Assembly: GCA_946409675.1 (NCBI GenBank)
Contig: CAMJXI010000068.1
Coordinates: forward strand, 1 to 6,275
From: an uncultured Lactobacillus sp.
GTDB lineage: Bacteria > Bacillota > Bacilli > Lactobacillales > Lactobacillaceae
Length of the DNA stretch: 6,275 bases
Reading direction: 5' to 3'
Translations under genes and position numbers: made by a program
The notes under the pieces: generated by a model
The model's input: only the letters and a program-made list of their open reading frames with translations
Database searches by the model: none
What the model was told of the DNA's origin: nothing
Shown: positions 1 through 5,058 of the stretch, in pieces
Numbering within the stretch: the first letter of the stretch is position 1
How the letters are laid out: each line of letters opens with the position of its first letter

Positions 1-470
1 AACTTGCAACCCCAGTGATTGCCCAACTTCTTTTCCTTGATGCACAAGACTCTGAAAAAGATATCTCACTCTACATCAACTCACCAGGTGGTGTCATCAC
101 CTCTGGTCTTGCAATCATGGACACAATGAACTTTATCAAATCTGACGTTTCAACCATTGCAATTGGGATGGCAGCATCAATGGCAAGTATCCTCTTGACC
201 ACTGGTACTAAGGGCAAGAGATTTGCCCTACCTAACTCAACTGTTTTGATTCACCAACCACTTGGTGGAGCTCAAGGCCAAGCAACTGAAATTGAAATTG
301 CTGCCGAAGAAATTTTGAAATCACGTAAGAAATTGAACAAAATTTTGTCAGACACAACTGGTCAAACTTTGGAAACAATCAACAAAGACACCGAGCGTGA
401 TAACTACATGACCGCCGATGAAGCTAAAGCTTACGGCTTGATTGATGAAATTCTCACCAACAAAAACTAG
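1..470 (+). CDS. clpP: ATP-dependent Clp protease proteolytic subunit ClpP (5' truncated)
   Basis: This is the serine peptidase subunit of the cytosolic Clp protease. It forms a barrel of two heptameric rings and degrades proteins fed to it by Clp ATPases in protein quality control and stress. About 155 codons are visible and the frame is open to the left edge. Counting residues from the valine codon at 15, the catalytic triad is Ser55 (in GMAASMA), His80 (in LIHQPLGG) and Asp129 (in TERDN). The spacings of 25 and 49 residues equal those of E. coli Ser97/His122/Asp171 as I recall them, so roughly 38 N-terminal residues lie outside the window. The SPGG substrate-binding loop is present and the end is a normal ClpP C-terminus. 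The GTG at 15 is an internal codon, not the start. The gene is convergent with the minus-strand operon and ends in the shared terminator. Its promoter and any CtsR operator are off the window. Confidence 0.97.
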   Translation, partial: LATPVIAQLLFLDAQDSEKDISLYINSPGGVITSGLAIMDTMNFIKSDVSTIAIGMAASMASILLTTGTKGKRFALPNSTVLIHQPLGGAQGQATEIEIAAEEILKSRKKLNKILSDTTGQTLETINKDTERDNYMTADEAKAYGLIDEILTNKN

Positions 471-488
471 TGACATTTAGTCACCAAA

Positions 489-516
489 AAAAGAGTTCAC
501 CTTCGTGAACTCTTTT
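489..516. terminator. bidirectional Rho-independent terminator between clpP and the marR gene
   Basis: A perfect 12-bp stem (489-500 paired with 505-516) closes a 4-base CTTC loop. Read on the minus strand, the stem is followed by seven T's (bases 486-492 complemented, partly inside the stem), a strong terminator for the rapZ-yvcK-whiA-marR operon. Read on the plus strand, it is followed by TTTTAATTT, a weaker tract that should still serve clpP. The right arm overlaps the first two bases of the complemented marR stop codon (515-517). Confidence 0.92.
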
Positions 517-988
517 AATTTGCCTCCAAATCGAGCTGATCAGCAACTTTTTCGATGTTGCCCTTCAATTTTTGGAGGTCTTTTTTATATTTTAAATATT
601 TTTTCTCCGGTAGATCAAGCATGGCTTGACAGTTCTTCACCCGCGTAAATAGTTCAGGTTTCAGCTTCCAAGCAGCTTCTGACGGCGAGATATCCAGTTG
701 CCGCTCATCGGTGGCCGAACGTACCCGCGTCACCCAGCCCTCATTTTCGAGTCTACGTAGCAAAGGTGTCAATGTGCCACTATCCAATGAGACGTTTTTG
801 CCTAGCTGCTTAACCGAGAGTGTTTCTTTTTCGTACAAGCTGAGCATCACAATAAATTGCACATAGGTCAGCCCGAAAGGCTTTAAGGCTTGCGCGTAAA
901 ATTTATTGAAGGTCTTATGAGTCTGGTATATTTCAAAGCATAGTTGTTCGTCTAAGGTGATTCCTTGAATTAAACTGTCGTTTTCCAT
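515..988 (-). CDS. OhrR-like MarR-family peroxide-sensing transcriptional regulator
   Basis: This 157-residue winged-helix dimeric repressor resembles OhrR, the organic-hydroperoxide sensor that normally represses ohr. The N-terminal segment LDEQLCFEIY matches the OhrR region carrying the reactive cysteine, here Cys17. Tyr31 and Tyr42 lie 14 and 25 residues after it, the same spacing as the two tyrosines that contact Cys15 in B. subtilis OhrR. The recognition helix is at about 69-81 (DSGTLTPLLRRLE) and the wing at about 88-101 (RSATDERQLDIS). A second cysteine, Cys120, is placed much like the resolving Cys of two-cysteine OhrR proteins such as that of Xanthomonas. The ATG has an AAAGG ribosome binding site 7 bases upstream (996-1000) that overlaps the whiA stop, so the gene appears to be the last in the rapZ operon and translationally coupled to whiA. 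No ohr gene is visible, so the target is unknown. The MarR assignment is firm; the OhrR subtype is inferred from motifs. Confidence 0.9.
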   Translation of the reverse strand: MENDSLIQGITLDEQLCFEIYQTHKTFNKFYAQALKPFGLTYVQFIVMLSLYEKETLSVKQLGKNVSLDSGTLTPLLRRLENEGWVTRVRSATDERQLDISPSEAAWKLKPELFTRVKNCQAMLDLPEKKYLKYKKDLQKLKGNIEKVADQLDLEAN

Positions 989-998
989 CTATCTGCCT

Positions 999-1946
999 TT
1001 AGAAAGGTTCTTGACCATTTCGGAGTTTATCTGCGATTTCGTTGATTTTTTTGAAGCGATGATTGATCCCTGATTTAGAAATCGGGCCGTCTGGAACCTG
1101 CTCCGCCACTTCTTTCAGCGACATTTCCTGGTTTTCTAACCGGAATGTTGCCAAAAGTTGGAGCTTCTCAGGAAGTTCCTGTAAGCCAATTTCTCGCTCA
1201 ATCAGTTGAATGTTATCAATCTGCTTGGCGACTGCGTTAGCTGTCTTCTTCAAATTGGCGGTGTCACAGTTAACCAGCCGGTTAACTGAGTTCCGCATAT
1301 CGCGCATGATGCGCAAATCTTCAAAAGAAAGCATGGCATTGATTGCCCCAATGACCCGCAAGAAATCCGCAATCTGTTCGGCACCTTTCAAGTAGGTAAT
1401 AAACCCACTGCGCCTCTTCGTCGTCTTCGCATTCAGATGAAATCTGTTCATCATTTGGGCGATGGCGTCATTGTGGTTTTCATAAAGTGAATAAATTTCC
1501 AAGTGGTAACGACTCGTTTCCGGGTTGTTCACACTCCCAGAAGCCAGGAACGCTCCCCGCAAATAACTCATGACTCTTTGATCAGAATCGATGATTTTTT
1601 GGGGAACATCCGTCTTGATGGCAAAATTTTCGTCGATGATTTCGAGGTCAGCGAGAATCTCTTTGACGTGTGTCTGAAGCCGAACCAGATACTGGTTGTT
1701 CTTCTTGAGTTTCATCTTTTGGGAGACCAACAGGGTTGGTTCAACCTTGTAGGCAATCTTGATTAAAGTGAAAATCCGTCTGGCAATCGCTGGATTTTCG
1801 GTGATGATATCCAAAGAGAACCGACGGTTTTTCAATGCAAGCATACCATTCATCCGCAAAAAAGCCGACAATTCTGCCTTGGCGTGTTCTGGATGGACTT
1901 CAAGCCCAGTTAATTCTTTTTTTACAGTACTTGCATATGAAACCAA
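999..1946 (-). CDS. whiA: DNA-binding protein WhiA
   Basis: WhiA is a conserved Gram-positive DNA-binding protein. It is a sporulation-division activator in Streptomyces, and in Bacillus it affects division and chromosome segregation. The 315 residues match the family's usual length. The N-terminal part begins [12 protein letters not shown] and carries the degenerate LAGLIDADG-like fold, with the motif [11 protein letters not shown] at 129-139. The conserved [17 protein letters not shown] block is at 219-235. A C-terminal helix-turn-helix spans about 265-305, with SLKEVAEQV and the [12 protein letters not shown] recognition segment. The likely start is TTG at 1944-1946, since the protein then begins exactly at the family N-terminus and a GGAG site lies 8 bases upstream (1955-1958). 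This start codon directly follows the TAG stop of yvcK in the same frame. The stop overlaps the ribosome binding site of the marR gene. The gene is the third in the rapZ operon. Confidence 0.97.
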   Translation of the reverse strand: MVSYASTVKKELTGLEVHPEHAKAELSAFLRMNGMLALKNRRFSLDIITENPAIARRIFTLIKIAYKVEPTLLVSQKMKLKKNNQYLVRLQTHVKEILADLEIIDENFAIKTDVPQKIIDSDQRVMSYLRGAFLASGSVNNPETSRYHLEIYSLYENHNDAIAQMMNRFHLNAKTTKRRSGFITYLKGAEQIADFLRVIGAINAMLSFEDLRIMRDMRNSVNRLVNCDTANLKKTANAVAKQIDNIQLIEREIGLQELPEKLQLLATFRLENQEMSLKEVAEQVPDGPISKSGINHRFKKINEIADKLRNGQEPF

Positions 1947-2981
1947 CTACTTCACTCCGTTCTTCCGGTTATCTGATTGAAACGCTAAATTTAAAATTTC
2001 GTCGGCGACTTTCGCACCATTGTGGTAGACACTCTTCCCTTGTTGACTGATGAAGTCGTCCGTGATCACGCGACAACCCATCTCGACTAGCCCATCGAAA
2101 TCTCTTTTGACAGGTAACAAATATTCGTCGTAATCCGCCGGATTAAATTGGTCCATGCTGACTTTTGCGCCGTTCACCAGAACAGTGTCGATATAATTTC
2201 CGCCGAGATGTTCGTTGATGATCCGCACGTGGTCGGCATCTGTTAAGTCTTCCGTCTCACCTTTTTGAGTCATAATGTTACAAATATAGATTAGTTCCGC
2301 TTTGGTTTGGCGAATCGCCTCGCCGAGGTTAGGAATCATCAAGTTAGGCAGGATACTCGTAAACAAGCTTCCAGGTCCAAGGACCACGACGTCGGCCTGC
2401 ATAATAGCCGCCAAAACAGGCAAAACCGCCTCTGGGGTCGCGTCGGAATCTGCGTCGCGGACCCAAACTCTTTTGATTTGCTTATTCGAGCCAGAGATTT
2501 CGGTCTCACCGGTTGCAGTCGTGCCGTCCATGAATTCAGCTTCCAATTGTAACAATTCGTTACTTGCGGGGAAAACGTGGCCGTCGACCTGCATCATTTT
2601 GGACAAAACCTGGACCGCATCAAAGATATTACCCTTCATTTCGGTCAAAGCGGCGATGATTAAGTTGCCAATCGCGTGCCCGGCAAAGAACTTGTCGGAG
2701 CTATCGAAACGGTATTGGAAAACATCCAATTCGGTCTGTTGCATCTCAGAAAGAGAAGCCAAAACGTTTCGGATATCGCCAGGTGGCACCACGTTGATGT
2801 AGTCTCTAATCATGCCTGAAGAACCGCCATCATCGGCAACTGTCACGATGGCCGTAACATCAGCATTTCTACTCTTTAACGATCTTAAAATTACGGGGAG
2901 GCCTGTTCCGCCACCAATTACGACGACTTTAGGACGCCGCCCTTTTATGACCCGGACAATCCGGTCAGTTCTTACTGCCAT
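1947..2981 (-). CDS. yvcK: YvcK-family (gluconeogenesis factor / CofD-like) protein
   Basis: This cytosolic protein belongs to the CofD-like fold. The B. subtilis homologue binds UDP-sugars such as UDP-GlcNAc, is needed for growth on gluconeogenic carbon, affects cell wall synthesis and cell shape, and is a known PASTA-kinase substrate. The 344 residues include the nucleotide loop [12 protein letters not shown] (19-30), [11 protein letters not shown] (46-56), PPGDIRN (66-72), GHAIGNL (101-107), [10 protein letters not shown] (200-209) and [11 protein letters not shown] (233-243). It has about 17 basic residues before the usual start of the fold and a short polar tail, making it longer than the roughly 317 residues of B. 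subtilis YvcK. The ATG at 2979-2981 has a GGAGG site 9 bases upstream (2991-2995) lying in the last codons of rapZ. Only two bases separate it from the rapZ stop. It abuts whiA with no gap. Confidence 0.97.
   Translation of the reverse strand: MAVRTDRIVRVIKGRRPKVVVIGGGTGLPVILRSLKSRNADVTAIVTVADDGGSSGMIRDYINVVPPGDIRNVLASLSEMQQTELDVFQYRFDSSDKFFAGHAIGNLIIAALTEMKGNIFDAVQVLSKMMQVDGHVFPASNELLQLEAEFMDGTTATGETEISGSNKQIKRVWVRDADSDATPEAVLPVLAAIMQADVVVLGPGSLFTSILPNLMIPNLGEAIRQTKAELIYICNIMTQKGETEDLTDADHVRIINEHLGGNYIDTVLVNGAKVSMDQFNPADYDEYLLPVKRDFDGLVEMGCRVITDDFISQQGKSVYHNGAKVADEILNLAFQSDNRKNGVK
1955..1958 (-). promoter_or_regulatory. ribosome binding site of whiA inside the yvcK coding end
   Basis: GGAG on the minus strand lies 8 bases before the TTG at 1944-1946 and is embedded in the last codons of yvcK. 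It supports the TTG start of whiA. No ATG or GTG in the right frame sits nearby, and there is no intergenic space at all. Confidence 0.75.
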
Positions 2982-2983
2982 GT

Positions 2984-3865
2984 TTAATGGCCTCCATTTC
3001 GATAACGCCAGATTTCACGATGGGTGATATTCACAGGATATTCTTTGTCCAAGTCGGTTGCTAAGCGTCTAGCAATCGAGACCGAACGGTGTTGGCCACC
3101 GGTACAACCAATAGCGATGGTCAAGTTAGCCTTGCCTTCGTGTTGGTAACCTGGAATGGTGGTCAAAAGCAGACTCAATAATTTTTGATAGAATTCTTCG
3201 GTGACTTTGTTGTTCATGACGTAGTCATAAACCCGGCGATCAAGCCCAGTGAAGGGACGCAATTCCGGAATGTAGTATGGATTTGGCAGGAACCGCACGT
3301 CCATCACGATGTCGGCATCGATGGGAATCCCGTATTTAAAGCCAAAGGACATCACTTCGATTGAGAAAGTAGTCACTTCGTCCTCCAAAAACTTGTCGGT
3401 TAAATCTTTTTTCAAATCCTTAGCAGAAAAGTTCGTGGTGTCAATCACGACTTGCGCCATGTTTTTGATGGGTTCGACTAGAGTCCGTTCTTCTTGAATG
3501 CCATCCAGTAAGCGGCCATTGGCAGCTAGTGGGTGGGCACGCCTAGTCTCCTTGTAACGGGTCACTAATTCGTCGTCTGTAGCGTCCAAAAAGACGATGG
3601 TTGCTTGCACTTTTTGCGAGTCTTCGAGCGAGTTGATTTCCACTTTGAGATCCTTGTAAAAACTCTTCACGCGGAGGTCGATAACGACCGCAATCCGTTT
3701 GATATCATCGGTGTTGATTACTAATTCCCAAAATTGTGACAAGAGCGCAGGCGGTAAATTATCAACCACAAAATAGCCCATGTCTTCCAGGCTTTGAATT
3801 GCGATTGTTTTACCGGCACCACTCATCCCAGTCACAATTAATAATTTTTTCTGTTCATCAGCCAT
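2984..3865 (-). CDS. rapZ: RNase adapter / nucleotide-binding protein RapZ (YvcJ)
   Basis: This P-loop nucleotide-binding protein corresponds to YvcJ of Bacillus, a nucleotide-hydrolysing protein linked to competence, and to RapZ of E. coli, which presents the GlmZ small RNA to RNase E. The Gram-positive role is less clear, as no GlmZ is known there. From the ATG at 3863-3865 the protein has 293 residues. Walker A is GMSGAGKT (13-20), the RFLPNPYY block is at 191-198, and the C-terminal ligand-binding motif [10 protein letters not shown] is at 253-262. A GTG two codons upstream (3869-3871) extends the frame by M-K. However, the GAGG site at 3874-3877 is 8 bases from the ATG and only 2 from the GTG, so the ATG is chosen. 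The gene is first in its operon, with its own extended -10 promoter 21 bases upstream of the GTG. Its last codons contain the yvcK ribosome binding site. Confidence 0.96.
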   Translation of the reverse strand: MADEQKKLLIVTGMSGAGKTIAIQSLEDMGYFVVDNLPPALLSQFWELVINTDDIKRIAVVIDLRVKSFYKDLKVEINSLEDSQKVQATIVFLDATDDELVTRYKETRRAHPLAANGRLLDGIQEERTLVEPIKNMAQVVIDTTNFSAKDLKKDLTDKFLEDEVTTFSIEVMSFGFKYGIPIDADIVMDVRFLPNPYYIPELRPFTGLDRRVYDYVMNNKVTEEFYQKLLSLLLTTIPGYQHEGKANLTIAIGCTGGQHRSVSIARRLATDLDKEYPVNITHREIWRYRNGGH

Positions 3866-3873
3866 TTTCACTA

Positions 3874-3877
3874 CCTC
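3874..3877 (-). promoter_or_regulatory. ribosome binding site that decides the rapZ start
   Basis: GAGG on the minus strand is spaced 8 bases from the ATG at 3863-3865 but only 2 bases from the alternative GTG at 3869-3871. The spacing favours the ATG and a protein starting MADEQKK. Confidence 0.7.
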
Positions 3878-3892
3878 AATTTCTTACCAGAC

Positions 3893-3922
3893 ATTATAAC
3901 ATACCAGGTGTTTCTTATACAA
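3893..3922 (-). promoter_or_regulatory. extended -10 promoter of the rapZ-yvcK-whiA-marR operon
   Basis: On the minus strand a consensus TATAAT (3893-3898) is preceded by TATGT, giving the Gram-positive extended element TATGnTATAAT (3893-3903). Eighteen bases further upstream is a weak -35, TTGTAT (3917-3922). Predicted initiation near 3886 gives an untranslated leader of only about 20 bases, with room for the ribosome binding site and no riboswitch. The -35 shares its first two T's with the T-tract of the preceding terminator. It would be a housekeeping-sigma promoter; no dyad operator is evident around it. Confidence 0.8.
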
Positions 3923-3942
3923 AAAAAGACGCTAACGCGTCT
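3921..3942 (-). terminator. Rho-independent terminator after the PASTA-domain gene
   Basis: Minus-strand arms AGACGC (3937-3942) and GCGTCT (3927-3932) form a 6-bp stem around a GTTA loop, followed by a run of seven T's (3921-3927, the first T being the last stem base). It lies 12 bases downstream of the PASTA gene stop and insulates the uvrA-side genes from the rapZ operon. The stem is short but GC-rich. Confidence 0.85.
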
Positions 3943-3954
3943 GATTTGTAAATT

Positions 3955-4458
3955 TTATTGTTTGTTTTTCTTCTTTGGTAAATGAATCTTCGAAGTGACC
4001 GTGTTCACGGCCGCTACAGATTTACTTTGGAGATTAGCAACTGTCTCCTTGTTCTGCTCTTTTTTAGCTAGTTTTTTAGCGGCAATCTCTTGTACTAACA
4101 ACTGGCTTTTGGCAACAACAGCGTCATCGACATAATAAAGCTTCAAGAAAGAATTTGGAGCGACACTCGAGTTGACCTTCGGCACCACCTTAACGACCGT
4201 TCCCGGTTGTACGTTGGCCAATTTCACGCTTGGTTCACTCAAAAGCTCACTGAACTTAAAATCGTAATCCCTGATAATTTGAGTTGCTTCTTCGGTGGGT
4301 ATACCTAAGATATCAGGAATTTTCTTGTAGGTTCCCCGCTTGTCGACTTCATTTTTCACTAAACTAGAAGCGACGTCTAAGACATCGGGCACCTCCAAGA
4401 TGGCCGCGCCAACCTTGCCAATCGCCCCCAGTTTACCAAGTATCTTTCCTTTTGCCAT
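3955..4458 (-). CDS. small protein with a single PASTA-like domain
   Basis: The 167-residue protein has one recognisable region, about 44-111, with a PASTA-type pattern: an opening VPD-like box (KIPDILG, 47-52), a helix with EEATQII (56-62), a QPGTVV turn (84-89), a VVPKVNSS segment (91-98) and a closing strand FLKLYYVDD (104-112). PASTA domains usually bind muropeptides or peptidoglycan outside the cell, on Ser/Thr kinases or penicillin-binding proteins. Here there is no kinase or transpeptidase domain, and no convincing signal peptide or transmembrane helix. The N-terminus (1-35) is a Gly/Lys/hydrophobic stretch that could be amphipathic, and contains a second VPDVLDVA box (23-30) resembling the start of another PASTA unit. 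The tail (113-167) is Lys/Ala/Gln-rich, probably helical, and ends PKKKNKQ. The ATG has a GGGAG site 6 bases upstream (4465-4469). It lies 24 bases after the HdeD-like gene and ends in a terminator. Function and location are unknown; the domain call is by eye. Confidence 0.75.
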   Translation of the reverse strand: MAKGKILGKLGAIGKVGAAILEVPDVLDVASSLVKNEVDKRGTYKKIPDILGIPTEEATQIIRDYDFKFSELLSEPSVKLANVQPGTVVKVVPKVNSSVAPNSFLKLYYVDDAVVAKSQLLVQEIAAKKLAKKEQNKETVANLQSKSVAAVNTVTSKIHLPKKKNKQ

Positions 4459-4482
4459 GTTCTTCTCCCAAATTATAAGTCG

Positions 4483-5022
4483 TTAATTGTGGTGTGCAAT
4501 AGCTTGTAAAATATTGTTGATCCCGTACAGAATAAAGTAGAACGAAACTAAGAGAATCAACGTAAGAGCTGAAACAACGGGGTTCATCAACATCATGACT
4601 GCGATGACTAAACTGAAGATGTTCATTATCAGCGTCACGACAAACCAAGCAGTGCTCACGCTACGCAGGTTCCAAGCAAAAATGATCCCGATAATTGAGT
4701 CAGTCAAGAACCAGATGGCAAATAACATTGCAATTGTGATTGCACCCACATTGTCCTTAAACAAGAACAAGAGGCCAATACCCAAATCGATTACCCCAGA
4801 GAGTAACGCAATCCAGGAAAAGCGGAAAACACCCCGCAACCCAAAGTACGACGAAATCCAAACTAATCCTTGAACAATTGAGATTAAGCTAAAGACTAAA
4901 ACTAAACTTTTTAAGGCAACGCCCTGATGGGTCATCATGAAGAATCCGGCAACAATAAAGAGGATTCCTGAAATGAATTCGCCCCATTCAAAACCGTTAG
5001 ACTGTTTCTGTTGTGTAAACAT
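4483..5022 (-). CDS. HdeD/DUF308-family six-helix membrane protein
   Basis: The 179 residues consist almost entirely of hydrophobic segments at about 15-31, 36-58, 68-88, 92-116, 124-146 and 150-174, separated by short loops. Some loops carry charges (KDN at 89-91, NLR at 118-120). The pattern fits the HdeD/DUF308 family of small integral membrane proteins: three helix pairs with Gly-rich turns such as SGILFIVAGFFMM (18-30) and LLSGVIDLGIGLLFLF (73-88). The E. coli member HdeD is linked to acid resistance; in lactic acid bacteria the family's role is not established. The ATG is well placed, 8 bases after GGAGG inside an AAAGGAGGT site (5030-5038). That site lies within the loop of an inverted repeat that also takes in part of the start codon. 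The gene follows uvrA by 36 bases with no terminator and precedes the PASTA gene by 24 bases, so the three may share transcripts. Confidence 0.85.
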   Translation of the reverse strand: MFTQQKQSNGFEWGEFISGILFIVAGFFMMTHQGVALKSLVLVFSLISIVQGLVWISSYFGLRGVFRFSWIALLSGVIDLGIGLLFLFKDNVGAITIAMLFAIWFLTDSIIGIIFAWNLRSVSTAWFVVTLIMNIFSLVIAVMMLMNPVVSALTLILLVSFYFILYGINNILQAIAHHN

Positions 5023-5050
5023 TAGTAATACCTCCTTTGGTCTTACTAAT
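5021..5050 (-). repeat. 8-bp inverted repeat around the ribosome binding site of the HdeD-like gene
   Basis: ATTAGTAA at 5021-5028 and its exact complement TTACTAAT at 5043-5050 flank 14 bases that hold the AAAGGAGGT ribosome binding site. On the transcript, the 3' arm runs into the first two bases of the ATG. It could be a DNA operator for a dimeric regulator or an RNA hairpin that masks the start codon. The arms are AT-rich, so an RNA stem alone would be weak. Confidence 0.6.
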
Positions 5051-5056
5051 ATTGTA
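5051..5056 (-). promoter_or_regulatory. possible -10 box upstream of the HdeD-like gene
   Basis: TACAAT on the minus strand sits directly after the uvrA stop codon and next to the inverted repeat at 5021-5050, which would then cover the transcription start. I see no good -35 hexamer 16-18 bases upstream, within the uvrA coding end, so this is tentative; it would need an activator or be weak. Confidence 0.3.
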
Positions 5057-5058
5057 CA

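Noticed and set aside
15..17. GTG as the clpP start codon
   Set aside because: The open frame continues upstream to the window edge (Leu-Ala-Thr-Pro precedes it), and the position corresponds to an internal residue of ClpP about 43 residues from the true start.
470..484. Small inverted repeat GTGAC-attta-GTCAC at the clpP stop codon
   Set aside because: Only 5 bp, and no T-tract follows on the plus strand; the adjacent 12-bp hairpin explains termination. Probably chance.
999..1946. LAGLIDADG motif suggesting a homing endonuclease or intein
   Set aside because: The degenerate motif is a normal part of WhiA, which has full family length and the C-terminal helix-turn-helix; no intein blocks are seen.
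2302..2802. 166-codon plus-strand open frame inside yvcK, and similar long plus-strand frames under whiA, rapZ and uvrA
   Set aside because: They lie wholly antisense to well-recognised conserved genes, match no family I know, and lack good ribosome binding sites; they are shadow frames.
3869..3871. GTG as the rapZ start
   Set aside because: It sits only 2 bases from the GAGG site, while the ATG at 3863-3865 has the normal spacing of 8 bases.
4472..4499. TATAAT (4472-4477) with a TTGCAC-like -35 16 bases upstream, as a promoter for the PASTA gene
   Set aside because: Transcription would start at about 4465, at the ribosome binding site itself, leaving no usable leader. The -35 match is also poor.
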